From positions 1-64,000 of the IMG/VR virus record IMGVR_UViG_3300032893_000017: DNA of 64,000 bases; one strand, written 5' to 3'. The translations under genes and the position numbers were made by a program. Below the pieces are notes generated by a model. That model saw only the letters and a list, made by a program, of their open reading frames with translations. It made no database searches and was not told the origin of the DNA. Every line of letters begins with the position of its first letter. The stretch's first letter is position 1. This document shows, piece by piece, positions 26,292 through 34,400 of this stretch. The stretch comes from a virus.

Positions 26292-26507
26292 CTAAACTAT
26301 ATCATTTACAATAGCATCTACCTTAATGATTATTACTTTTGTCTCATACAAATTAGTAACTGGCTGCAATACTACATAGCATTCATTGTCTTGTAAGTTA
26401 TAAGTATAATCTAGTTCTTTATTTCTATCAAAGATTTTTATCTCTTTATAGTCTCTACTTATTTCTCCTACATAATAATCTTCTCCTTTAAACTTAATTT
26501 TTTCCAT
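26292..26507 (-). CDS. small beta-rich hypothetical protein
   Basis: Seventy-one residues in an almost all-beta pattern (KIKFKGEDYYVGEIS, CYVVLQPVTNLYETKVIII), perhaps a small barrel. It overlaps the upstream 56-residue gene by 14 bases and is followed by hairpin copy 2. No family is recognised. Confidence 0.7.
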   Translation of the reverse strand: MEKIKFKGEDYYVGEISRDYKEIKIFDRNKELDYTYNLQDNECYVVLQPVTNLYETKVIIIKVDAIVNDIV

Positions 26508-26664
26508 TTAATATTTTCCTCCTTTTAATATCTTTTCTAACATCTGAATAATCTCCGCATTTTTTGAATGAACAGGTTTTATCTTTATTACTTTTATCTT
26601 CTAATTTCAATACACAGCAATCATCTGTTGTTATGAATACACATAATCTTTTTGATCTTCTCAT
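26494..26664 (-). CDS. 56-residue cysteine-containing microprotein
   Basis: The frame begins MRRSKRLCVFITTDDCC and ends at 26494. Five cysteines (LCVF, DCC, TCSFKKCG) and many lysines suggest a metal-binding microprotein. AAAGGAG lies well spaced upstream, and the ATGA overlaps the stop of the previous gene. It fills what would otherwise be a noncoding gap. Confidence 0.65.
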   Translation of the reverse strand: MRRSKRLCVFITTDDCCVLKLEDKSNKDKTCSFKKCGDYSDVRKDIKRRKILNGKN

Positions 26665-26843
26665 GTTTTATCTCCTTTAAGATACAATTTATTTTTATTT
26701 TTTAAAATTGCCAAACATTTTGAGCATAAAAATTTTTTATTTTCTATCTTTAAAAAACTTTCTACTTCTATACTATTTCCATTTCCATTATGACATCTGC
26801 AAATTATACTATTTGTTCTTATACTGAAAGCATGTGTTTTCAT
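26661..26843 (-). CDS. small zinc-ribbon-like protein
   Basis: Sixty residues with CRC (15-17 region) and CSKC (38-41 region), probably a four-cysteine metal site. It is read from TTAAAGGAA. The function is unknown. Confidence 0.65.
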   Translation of the reverse strand: MKTHAFSIRTNSIICRCHNGNGNSIEVESFLKIENKKFLCSKCLAILKNKNKLYLKGDKT

Positions 26844-26865
26844 CTTTATTTCCTTTAAGTTTTAT

Positions 26866-27237
26866 CTAATCTTTCTTCTTTTTATATTTCAAAATAATTT
26901 CTAAAGCATTGTATATCTCTTCATAATTATTTTCATTTACTTCGATCAAATTTGCAAGACTATTTATTTTTGATTTAACAGTTTCAATGTTTTTCTGTTT
27001 TATTATTTCTGGAGTTACTTCACCAAAATAAATAGAATCAAAACTTCCAAATCTTCCAGAGCTTCTTGAACCATACTGGTATCCTGAATTTTTTTCAATT
27101 TTATATTCTTTTTCTCTTACAACTACAATATGAAATTTTTCAGTTTGTCTTACTATCGTATAGATTCTTATATTTCCAGAATATTTTTCAGTAGTATAAA
27201 CTTTGTCTCCAATTTTTAAATGACTTAAATCTCTCAT
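26866..27237 (-). CDS. hypothetical protein with SH3/KOW-like start
   Basis: A 123-residue protein. Residues 1-50 (LKIGDKVYTTEKYSGNIRIY, then FHIVVVREKEYKI) look like a small beta-barrel of the GDKV type. A serine/glycine-rich YGSRSSGRFGSFDSIYFG loop and a C-terminal helix follow. No specific family is recognised. Confidence 0.7.
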   Translation of the reverse strand: MRDLSHLKIGDKVYTTEKYSGNIRIYTIVRQTEKFHIVVVREKEYKIEKNSGYQYGSRSSGRFGSFDSIYFGEVTPEIIKQKNIETVKSKINSLANLIEVNENNYEEIYNALEIILKYKKKKD

Positions 27238-27294
27238 TCAATTCACCTCCTTATTTTAAAATCATTATACAATCTAAAAAATAAAAATTAACCT

Positions 27295-27486
27295 TCAAAT
27301 AATAATATCTTTTTTCATGTTATATTTTTTGTAGATATGTTTCATAACTTCACTTTGCTCTGTGTTGGGTTGTTCATCTCTTTTGGCGTTACATAAAGGA
27401 CATTCATTATATATAGAAGACTTTACATAATTTTCTTTGCACTTGCAATTCCAAAAATTAGGATTAAGTTCAATTCTCTTTTTCAT
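27295..27486 (-). CDS. small zinc-ribbon protein
   Basis: Sixty-three residues with CKC (14-16) and CPLC (29-32), a likely zinc ribbon, followed by a helix (EQSEVMKHIYKKYN). It is one of many such small Cys proteins in this window. The function is unknown. Confidence 0.7.
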   Translation of the reverse strand: MKKRIELNPNFWNCKCKENYVKSSIYNECPLCNAKRDEQPNTEQSEVMKHIYKKYNMKKDIII

Positions 27487-27499
27487 ATATCTTGTCTCC

Positions 27500-27826
27500 T
27501 TAATTATATAAAGTTTTTATCCAGCATCTTTTGTTTGTATCTCCCCAATCATAAAGTTCTTCCATTAAATAATTAAACTCTTCTACTGCTTCTCTATTTT
27601 CTTTGTAATAATCTGGATTACAGTTTTCTTTCAGTTCTTCAAATTCAATAATTAAATTATCAATCTTATCTTCATCATTTAATGGTTTTATTTTCTTCAA
27701 TCCTGTAATAACACAATCACAAAGTTTTGAAGTTTCTTCAAAAGTAATTTCATCTTCATCTTTGTCTTTTGTTAATTCCCAAACTCCATGAATGTCTAAA
27801 GTAGCTTTCCAATTTAAATTTTTCAT
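27500..27826 (-). CDS. hypothetical acidic protein downstream of a hammerhead ribozyme
   Basis: A 108-residue protein, acidic and helical (DEDEITFEETSKLCDCVI, EDKIDNLIIEFEELKEN). Its ribosome site AAAGGAG lies directly after the 3' end of the type II hammerhead, so ribozyme cleavage or folding could affect its translation. No family is recognised. Confidence 0.72.
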   Translation of the reverse strand: MKNLNWKATLDIHGVWELTKDKDEDEITFEETSKLCDCVITGLKKIKPLNDEDKIDNLIIEFEELKENCNPDYYKENREAVEEFNYLMEELYDWGDTNKRCWIKTLYN

Positions 27827-27846
27827 TTGTTTTCTCCTTTGATCTA

Positions 27847-27901
27847 TCTCATCAGTTGCAAGTGATCAATCTTGCAAGACTCCCAGTTAAGGGAGTTTCG
27901 A
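27847..27901 (-). ncRNA. hammerhead ribozyme, type II (stem II open)
   Basis: The minus strand reads GAAA (27899-27896), stem III CUCCC/GGGAG with a six-base loop and the A-U closing pair, then the cleavage triplet GUC (cut between 27878 and 27877). A perfect 7-bp stem I UUGCAAG/CUUGCAA with an 8-base loop follows, then CUGAUGA (27855-27849). All conserved core residues are present. Open stem II is weak: only two adjacent pairs (GA/UC). Six bases of the stem I loop can also pair with GAUCAA at 27844-27839, overlapping the next ribosome site. Confidence 0.8.
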
Positions 27902-27903
27902 AT

Positions 27904-28056
27904 TTATTTAACTTTCTTTTCCAATATCTTTTTCATATCAGGACTTATTACTGCATCTGGATCAAGTAAATCTTTTATGATCTGCTGTTTTTCAGTTTCA
28001 TTGTTTGCACTGTGTAATAATACTGCAACTTCAAGGTCATTGTAATAATATTTCAT
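27904..28056 (-). CDS. 50-residue microprotein upstream of the type II hammerhead
   Basis: The frame starts MKYYYNDLEVAVLLHSANNE with AAGGAGG well spaced upstream, and its TAA lies three bases before the ribozyme. It is helical, with a DLLDPDAVISPDMKK segment. No family is recognised. Confidence 0.7.
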   Translation of the reverse strand: MKYYYNDLEVAVLLHSANNETEKQQIIKDLLDPDAVISPDMKKILEKKVK

Positions 28057-28057
28057 A

Positions 28058-28234
28058 CTATTCCTCCTTATATATTTCTGATAAATATTTTATTTCTGCA
28101 CAATAACCACAATGTGCATCATAATATTTATCATTTGGAGCAAGGTATGGTTTATATCTTTTATCAATTTTTTCTTCTGGCTTTGCTCCAACTACTTTCC
28201 TATAATTTTTTAAAAATTCTTTACAAGTATTCAT
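28058..28234 (-). CDS. 58-residue microprotein
   Basis: The frame starts MNTCKEFLKNYRKVVG, with AAAGGAGG upstream. A CGYC pair near residue 42-45 plus an early cysteine may bind metal. Its TAG is next to the start of the 50-residue gene. No family is recognised. Confidence 0.7.
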   Translation of the reverse strand: MNTCKEFLKNYRKVVGAKPEEKIDKRYKPYLAPNDKYYDAHCGYCAEIKYLSEIYKEE

Positions 28235-28449
28235 AAGGCTCCTCCTTTATACTTTACATGGTGCATTATTGAAAAACTTGAATATTTTAATATTTCATCA
28301 AATTTTTCTTTTTCTAAAACATAACAGGGATTTACTTTATAACCATTTCTTCTTATTTCTGAAATAAAATTACTTTTTGTTTTACAGTCTCGTTCTAAAA
28401 ATAATTTCTCTTTAGTTTTTTTATCTGTAACCATTGCTTTGAAAATCAT
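28231..28449 (-). CDS. small hypothetical protein
   Basis: Seventy-two residues: a beta/alpha pattern starting MIFKAMVTDKKTKEKLFLER, then RRNGYKVNPCYVLEKEKFDE, as in small DUF proteins that modify or mimic nucleic-acid binders. It overlaps the next gene by 4 bases and has a TAGGAGG site just after hairpin copy 3. Confidence 0.7.
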   Translation of the reverse strand: MIFKAMVTDKKTKEKLFLERDCKTKSNFISEIRRNGYKVNPCYVLEKEKFDEILKYSSFSIMHHVKYKGGAL

Positions 28450-28463
28450 AAAATCCTCCTATA

Positions 28464-28512
28464 AAAGATTCAATTAAATCCACTCAATTAAGAGTGGACA
28501 AAGTTTAATCTT
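28464..28512 (-). repeat. intercistronic stem-loop element, copy 3
   Basis: Stem TCCACTC/GAGTGGA (7 bp, 6-base loop) with the shared TTTAATTGAATCTTT tail. The outer AAAGATT/AATCTTT arms extend the pairing into the stop codon of the 63-residue gene upstream. Confidence 0.75.
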
Positions 28513-28696
28513 TTATAAACTTAATTATTTCCATTCTGATGTTCTCATGCATTTCATGGCTTGTTGTTTCTATTGCTGTATTCTCTTTTTCATTCCACAC
28601 TACAAATGTTCCTTTTTCTCTGTCATGCTTTAGAACCTTGAATGTCTCCATTGGATCGCTTATAAAATAAAATCTAGCTCCAACTAAATCTTCCAT
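28505..28696 (-). CDS. small hypothetical protein
   Basis: Sixty-three residues, mostly beta (VGARFYFISDPMETFKVL, TFVVWNEKENTAIE) with a C-terminal helix. The start overlaps the previous stop by one base (TAATG-type). It reads like a small SH3-type barrel. No family is recognised. Confidence 0.7.
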   Translation of the reverse strand: MEDLVGARFYFISDPMETFKVLKHDREKGTFVVWNEKENTAIETTSHEMHENIRMEIIKFIKD

Positions 28697-28887
28697 TATT
28701 CAACTCCTTTTGACTGATAAATTAAAATACCTTTATTGATACATTCTTGTAAATCTTCTTCTTTTTCACTTTTATATGCTATTCCACCAATTATATGTAT
28801 CTCATACATTAGCTTCATTACTTTATGTTTACTAATTGATATTTTATTACCTGAAGGTACATGCAAATAAATTCCTGTTTTTATCAT
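28696..28887 (-). CDS. small hypothetical protein downstream of the structured RNA element
   Basis: I place the start at ATG 28887 (MIKTGIYLHVPSGNKIS) because AAGGAGGAG is well spaced there. A longer frame to 29124 runs through a structured intergenic RNA and the upstream gene, so I reject it. The protein has 63 residues in an alpha/beta pattern. No family is recognised. Confidence 0.72.
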   Translation of the reverse strand: MIKTGIYLHVPSGNKISISKHKVMKLMYEIHIIGGIAYKSEKEEDLQECINKGILIYQSKGVE

Positions 28888-28898
28888 AATCTCCTCCT

Positions 28899-28964
28899 TA
28901 TTTATTGCTGACTTTGAACAGCTTGTTTTCACAAGTGCATTACAGGGATTGCTCCCTGTCATCT
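28899..28964 (-). ncRNA. structured intergenic RNA, possibly a diverged hammerhead
   Basis: Between a TAG stop and an AAGGAGG site the minus strand folds into three consecutive hairpins: ACAGGGA-GCAA-UCCCUGU, CUUGU-GAAA-ACAAG and GCUG-(8)-CAGC. The 3' end has AGTCAGCAATAAATA, a 15-base exact repeat of the cleavage-site and stem I region of the hammerhead at 29193-29244. However CUGAUGA is replaced by CAGAUGA and the second core GAAA is missing, so self-cleavage is doubtful. Confidence 0.5.
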
Positions 28965-28966
28965 GC

Positions 28967-29158
28967 CTAGGCATATTTAAGATCATTAAGTAACCACATA
29001 GCTTCTGATTTTTTTTCAAAATAATCTTTATACTCATCATATTCTTCTTTTTTATCATAAGAACTTGCTGGTTTTTCAAAAGCTTGTATTTCTTGTAATT
29101 CACCCTTAACTTTTCCATTGTCAAAAAATTTAGATATAACCAAAAAATATGTTTTCAT
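28967..29158 (-). CDS. small hypothetical protein downstream of the type I hammerhead
   Basis: I choose ATG 29158 (MKTYFLVISKFFDNGKVKG) with AAGGAG six bases upstream, over the longer reading to 29188, which would begin inside the ribozyme flank. It has 63 residues: a beta start and an acidic helix (YDEYKDYFEKKSEAMWLL). No family is recognised. Confidence 0.72.
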   Translation of the reverse strand: MKTYFLVISKFFDNGKVKGELQEIQAFEKPASSYDKKEEYDEYKDYFEKKSEAMWLLNDLKYA

Positions 29159-29192
29159 ATTTCTCTCCTTGATCATTTCTGATCTCATATTT

Positions 29193-29244
29193 ATTGCTGA
29201 CTCCCTTTCGGGAGTTTCGTCTATTTAAGACTCATCAGAGCAAC
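29193..29244 (-). ncRNA. hammerhead ribozyme, type I (stem I open)
   Basis: Minus strand, 5' to 3': stem I GUUGCU, CUGAUGA (29238-29232), stem II GUCU-UAAAU-AGAC, GAAA (29218-29215), stem III CUCCC-GAAA-GGGAG closed by an A-U pair, cleavage triplet GUC, then AGCAAU closing stem I. Stems II and III are perfect, and stem I has five Watson-Crick pairs plus one G-U. Cleavage is predicted between 29199 and 29198. It begins in the stop codon of the 318-residue gene and ends before the next ribosome site. Confidence 0.93.
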
Positions 29245-30200
29245 TATTTTTCTAAAATCTTTATTATTTCTTTTGCTTGTTCAATATTTACTTTCAATCC
29301 ATTTATAGATATTTCATAATCTAATTTATCTTCTTCAACAGGCTTTATTAAATCAACTTTTATTTTTTGGTCTTTAATAGTAATACTATATTCGTCTATC
29401 TCATAACCTGATCTTTCATGTCTTCTTCCTCTATAATAAGGATTTAATTTATATTCTTTTTTGTGTTCTACTGTAATATTTAAAATCTCTTCAAGCTTTG
29501 TTTTTGTAGAATCAATATTTTTTAAGTTATCTACTTCTTCTTTTTTCTTTTCTTTTTCTTTCGCAATTTTATCATCTACCAATTTTTTGAACGAAGAAAT
29601 TAAAGACTCTAACTTCGTAAATCTTTTTGTTTTATAATCTGATATAGAATCATTGAAACTGTATCCTGCAAAATGTGAATCCATTGACCATTTACTATTC
29701 GAAACATAATGCTCTGATACATATATTTTATTATTCTTGTATTCAACAATTACTCTATAACCTCTTAAAAAGTTATCTTCATTAAAACTTTCAACTGAAG
29801 TTTTAATTCCACTTTCCTGTAAATTATCGATTAATTTTTTTACATTATGTATCCAACATTTATCATAAGCTTTTTTTGCTTTTTCTAGTTTTACTTTTCT
29901 ATCATTTTCTTTTTTAGCTTCTAATAATGATTTATATTCTTCATACAGTACAGTTAGATCCAATTCAATTCCTAATTCTTTTAATGATTTTTCAAAAGAC
30001 TCATCAAGGAATTTTGAATTTATAAAATTACTTTTTTCTGAATTCCAATCCATAAAAAATTTAATTTCTTTTACTGCATTATTAATCTTAACACTAATAA
30101 GTGCATTGTCTGTAACATATTCCTCATTTATTCTTTTAGAAACAATAAATTCAAATTCGTTCACTTTAGAAGGTTTTAAAATTTGTTTTGTAGTATCCAT
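29244..30200 (-). CDS. hypothetical protein, first gene of the small-gene island
   Basis: A 318-residue charged protein, the largest in the island. It is helical in the middle, with coiled-coil segments (about 80-120 and 205-240), and has alternating beta stretches such as YRVIVEYKNNKIYVSEHY. A tyrosine/arginine-rich YYRGRRHERSGYEID loop lies near 260. It is read from the promoter near 30265, and its stop codon touches the type I hammerhead. I do not recognise it. Confidence 0.75.
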   Translation of the reverse strand: MDTTKQILKPSKVNEFEFIVSKRINEEYVTDNALISVKINNAVKEIKFFMDWNSEKSNFINSKFLDESFEKSLKELGIELDLTVLYEEYKSLLEAKKENDRKVKLEKAKKAYDKCWIHNVKKLIDNLQESGIKTSVESFNEDNFLRGYRVIVEYKNNKIYVSEHYVSNSKWSMDSHFAGYSFNDSISDYKTKRFTKLESLISSFKKLVDDKIAKEKEKKKEEVDNLKNIDSTKTKLEEILNITVEHKKEYKLNPYYRGRRHERSGYEIDEYSITIKDQKIKVDLIKPVEEDKLDYEISINGLKVNIEQAKEIIKILEK

Positions 30201-30230
30201 AATATTCTCCTGTTAAATAATCTAATTAAA

Positions 30231-30248
30231 AAGATTCATACGAATCTT
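30231..30248 (-). other. 5' leader hairpin of the island transcript
   Basis: AAGATTC-GTAT-GAATCTT, a perfect 7-bp stem with a 4-base loop and a short T run after it, lies about 10-25 bases after the predicted start of transcription. It may stabilise the 5' end or attenuate. Its arms echo the AAGATT/AATCTT ends of the three intercistronic hairpins. Confidence 0.6.
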
Positions 30249-30262
30249 CCCTTTGTAATAAT

Positions 30263-30291
30263 ATTATACAAATGAGATTGGATTAATTAAC
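30263..30291 (-). promoter_or_regulatory. promoter of the small-gene island with overlapping palindrome
   Basis: Perfect TATAAT at 30268-30263, 17 bases after a weak GTTAAT. The -10 lies inside an imperfect palindrome with TTTGTA and TACAAA arms (30253-30273), a possible repressor operator. The gap 30201-30320 holds no gene. Promoter strength is uncertain because of the poor -35. Confidence 0.5.
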
Positions 30292-30320
30292 CAGAAAATA
30301 AAGAAATTTTTCCCACTATA

Positions 30321-30554
30321 TTATAGGTCTAAAATTGAGGTTTTCTTTGAAATGCTTAAATTGGAATAGACATATTGTAAAGGTAAAGTAACAAGGGTTT
30401 TGCAGGAAAGACACCTGCATAATACTTTTGAGTCCTTATTGAGAAATACAAGACGACTCTTGATGATGATGTCATCATTCTTAGAAATGTTCTTTAGATT
30501 TTTTTCTACTATTGTTTTGCCACACTTTGGGCATAGGAACTTATCTTCGTTCAT
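30321..30554 (-). CDS. small zinc-ribbon protein
   Basis: Seventy-seven residues. C8-x2-C11 (FLCPKCGKT) and C48-x-C-x2-C (CRCLSC) give a zinc ribbon, with a basic middle and a short C-terminal helix. It is the last gene of the head-effector operon before the island promoter. The function is unknown. Confidence 0.72.
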   Translation of the reverse strand: MNEDKFLCPKCGKTIVEKNLKNISKNDDIIIKSRLVFLNKDSKVLCRCLSCKTLVTLPLQYVYSNLSISKKTSILDL

Positions 30555-30921
30555 CTATTATCTCCACTTCCAAGTCTTGAATCTTGTTATTTACTTTCTT
30601 GTACACAAAAAAATCAAAGTTGTAAACTATCATATATAGAAAGTCTTGAAACATATTACCATAATCTGTGAGGGATAAATCTTTAAAGTTGCTATGACAA
30701 TGACAGAAGCAAACACAAGAATAATTTCCAAACAGTATTATCATAGAAAATAATAACAGTGAAAAGAACTCTACTTCATATTTATCCTCTCCACATCTTT
30801 TGGTACTGCAATGATATATTTTATTGAAGTTTTCTTTTCCATATATAAAGCAAGATTCTTCTTCTTTTAATTTCCTAAGTTCTTTTGCTATCCTCTTTGT
30901 TATTCTTATTTTACTGTTCAT
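30541..30921 (-). CDS. hypothetical protein with hydrophobic segment
   Basis: A 126-residue protein. A basic N-terminus is followed by ESCFIYGKENFNKIYHCSTK and a strongly hydrophobic stretch FFSLLLFSMIILFGNYSCVC (about 50-69) that may span a membrane. Cysteines and histidines (CFCHCH) follow it directly. No family is recognised. Confidence 0.65.
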   Translation of the reverse strand: MNSKIRITKRIAKELRKLKEEESCFIYGKENFNKIYHCSTKRCGEDKYEVEFFSLLLFSMIILFGNYSCVCFCHCHSNFKDLSLTDYGNMFQDFLYMIVYNFDFFVYKKVNNKIQDLEVEIIDERR

Positions 30922-31234
30922 ACATCCCTCTTACAAGATTCAAATCATTTGCTTTTATTTTATCTATATCAGACTCTAATAATTTTTGCTGTGTTCTTAG
31001 TTCATCATGTCTTACAATTAGATCCTTCATTTTGTTCATGTTATCTTCTGTAAAGAATCCAATATTTAACATATCAAAAAAGATGTCTAAATAGAAACTT
31101 CTTCTGCAAAAGTCTCTAGGTCTGTATTGCTTAATGGTTTCTTTTCTTATTACTACTTTGAATAGATCCTGTATTTCTTTTTCTATTTGCTTTATCTGGG
31201 TTAGTATTACTGAATAGTTGTTTAATTCATTCAT
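30911..31234 (-). CDS. coiled-coil hypothetical protein
   Basis: A 107-residue helical protein (ILTQIKQIEKEIQDLFKVV, DELRTQQKLLESDIDKI) with a CRRSFYLDIFFDMLN loop. It overlaps both neighbours by a few bases. Together with the next coiled-coil protein it may form a complex in or near the head. No family is recognised. Confidence 0.68.
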   Translation of the reverse strand: MNELNNYSVILTQIKQIEKEIQDLFKVVIRKETIKQYRPRDFCRRSFYLDIFFDMLNIGFFTEDNMNKMKDLIVRHDELRTQQKLLESDIDKIKANDLNLVRGMYEQ

Positions 31235-31460
31235 TTATAGTCTCCTTGCCAAAATCTAAATATTCTTGATGAGAATATTCTAAATCTTCTATCATTTGAT
31301 CTATCTCGTCAAGATCATTTTGCAGATTCAACAAAGCCTCCCCGTCAAGCTTCTTTTGTAACTGTAGCATTTTCTTTTTTTGTTCTTTTAGATGTTCCAT
31401 TTGCTTTTCTATCTCTGAATGATTCAACAATGCTAAATCTTTTATATGTTTCACTGTCAT
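31227..31460 (-). CDS. small coiled-coil protein
   Basis: Seventy-seven residues, almost entirely a charged coiled coil (IEKQMEHLKEQKKKMLQLQK, LDEIDQMIEDLEYSH). It has a GAAGGAG site and a 4-base overlap with the helicase gene. No family is recognised. Confidence 0.7.
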   Translation of the reverse strand: MTVKHIKDLALLNHSEIEKQMEHLKEQKKKMLQLQKKLDGEALLNLQNDLDEIDQMIEDLEYSHQEYLDFGKETINE

Positions 31461-34400
31461 GCTCCTTCTAATGAAGTATCTATGGATGCTAATGTTCTTT
31501 TATATTTTTGTAATTTTTTATTTAGATTTTCTTCATATATATTCGAGAATTTATATGATATAATGTTTGCGTCTTCTTTACGATTACCCCTTGTTATTCT
31601 GCCATCTACCTGTATATCTCCCATCCCGTCAAATAGAGTTCCTACTTTATGGAGGGTGTTTGCCTTCTGAAGGTTATGCCCCGCTACTTGCCCTTTAGAA
31701 ATAAATAACAATCCTGGATTTTCAGAATCATTCCAGTTAAGCTTGTTTTGTATTGCTTCTTTCTTTTTACCTAACATCGAGAATAGTTGTTCTTTAGGAT
31801 ATCCTTTATCTAGCAATACTTTTGTGATATGTTCTTGATGATTTATATCATCAACATATATTACATGCTTCTCATTTATTTTATCAAATATGTTTTTTAC
31901 TAATTGTTTTGTCTTTGGGTTTTTTATTCCATCATATTTATTAGATTCTTTTATTTGTTCTGCTACTAGGTTGTTGATAAATGTTTGCTTTCTTCTTTCT
32001 TCCCAGCTCCCTGGATAAGATTCTTTAAAATATTGAGGAGTGTTTTTTATAAACTTTTTCATCTCTGATTCTGCATTACTTATTTTCTTCTTAAGGTATA
32101 CATTCATTTCAGGAAGCATCTTTGTCTTTTCTAACTTCTTGTTTATTTTATATCCTCTCTTTGTTAGCTGGTCATTAGTAACATAATTGTCTATTATATC
32201 CCTGTAATATTCCTTCATTAGATTTTGTTGTCCAAGATTCATATCTATAAAACTGTAATTTTCCGTCTTTAACATTCCATTGATGTCATACTTTTCTTTA
32301 TCTCCAAATTGTAGTTTAAAGTTTCCTCTTTTTCCAACCCCATCAGGATCGACCCAATTTATAAGATTATATACATCACTTGGATTCTCTTGTATTGGAG
32401 TTGCTGTTAATGCTATTTTATGCTTTGTTTTTAATCCACTTATTATTTCTCTTCCTTTTGTTTTGATGTCTCCATTCTTATCAAAGAATATTTCATGTGG
32501 TTCATCTATAGTAAGATTGTCTATTTTCTTTTTTGATAGTATATCTGTATTGTTTACTAGGTCAGTATGTGAAATTACAAATATATTTCCATTTGCTGAT
32601 GTGTTTTGTAATAGCTTTCTTTTTTGATTCCTGTCCATATCTTCTGGAATTTCTGTTACCTTTAAGTTTGTGTATTTCTTTATCTCATCTACCTGCTGTT
32701 TGACATTCTTATCAGGAATAACCATTACAGTAGAATACTTTGGATCTTTTACTAATTGAGTTGCATGAAATCCTACAGCAATCATTGTCTTACCTGTTCC
32801 TACTCCTCTGCTGATTATACCCTTGCCTCCATTACTGTTTAGAAATTGAACATCATTTCTTTGGTGGGGTTTGAATTTGAATTCAGATTTGAATCCATGA
32901 ATTTTATAATTTGTGTATTCATTACCTTGTTTATCTATTAATACACCTGTGGAATTATTTTTTATTTTATTAAGTTTATCTTTCCTTTCTTTGTCTATCT
33001 TATTTATCTTGATGTAATTTGATAATAAATTAGAACTAAGTACCACTCTATTTTTGAATGGATGTAATTCTAGCTTAGCATTATTCCTGTCTGTGGAGAA
33101 TATCATATTTTTATATTCTATCTTTGCTTTGTCCGGGTCTTTTGAAAGTTCTATATCTACATGGCTTATATCTTTTTCATTTTTTATCTTCTTTAATGAA
33201 TTTAAAAGTTCACTGGTTGACTTTAATAAACCCAAAGAACTTCCAAGGATATTACGCTGCTCTATAAGATTGTCTACTAAAGATCTTTCAGCTTCTTTGT
33301 TGAATACTTTTACTTGAGTAATTTTTGTTCTTAGATTCTGTGCTTCTTTCTTTAAACCTTTTATCTTATCTAGTGCATTATTTTCTATATGTTCTACTTC
33401 ACTTTCAAAATAGGATTCTATATTATCAATGAATTTTTCATATTTGTTCTTATCTAGTGTATTTCTTAAGTGCATAGCCAATAGATTCATAGACTTCTCT
33501 AATCCTATTCCTTCTATAAGTCGCTTGAAGTCCATGTTAATATCTAAGAATTTATTTGTCAGTGCATTTACTTGTCTTGTTCCTGCTTTATTGATAAGTA
33601 AGTTTATATTTGCTAAAGAATCTCCATCACTGAGTTTTGATAATACAGTGTATAATGATTCTGAATTATTTTTATAGCTTATTTTATCAAACCGTTTTCC
33701 TATTTCCTCTACATCTTCTTTTGAAACTTCTAAGCCTTCTATTTTAATGTTCATTAGGTTCTCATATTTTTCTTTGTTTACTTTTTTATATTCCTTTTCA
33801 AATGATTCTTTTTTAGCAAGATTGTCTATATATTGTTTTGTTTTCTTTCTTATTTCACTTTTATTTTCTAATGCTTGTTTGTCTAATCCAGAATTGAATG
33901 TTATTTTTATTCCTTCTTCATTATTAAGTTCATTCTTTACATCATTAACAAGTTCCAATCCATAATGATATTCATTTGGGATGTTTACATATAGTTCGTC
34001 CTTCTTATCTGTCTGTACTTCTTTGTAGTTTGCCAGTTTGTTGCAGTCTTTTATTTTACTTTGTTTCTTTCTTCTTAATACTTCTGATAATACTGTTTGT
34101 ATAGTTTGTTCCTTTTGCTCTTCAGATAGTTTATCATTCTTGTCTAGATTTGTTTTTAATTTTGTAGCAATGGATTCTAGTTCTTTATTTTCCTTTTCTT
34201 TGTTTGTTACTTCTTTTAACACTGCTCTTCTAGAGTCTTTTATTGATTTGTCTATTTCTTTTCTGGTTTCTTTTTTCTTTGTTTTTATCTCTTCTTTAAT
34301 TCTTACTTTTTCTAATTGTCTTTCTGTAAGCTGTTTTTCTTCTTTGGGTTTTTCCAATTTGTCTTTCTTAGCATTTACTTTGAAAGTAAGATGTGATTTT

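Noticed and set aside
28899-28964. tRNA-like arm (TTCAAAG loop)
   Set aside because: No acceptor stem, D arm or anticodon arm of the right size; three plain hairpins explain the sequence better.
28696-29124. Longer 142-codon reading of the 63-residue gene
   Set aside because: It crosses the upstream gene and a structured RNA; the internal ATG 28887 has a strong ribosome site.
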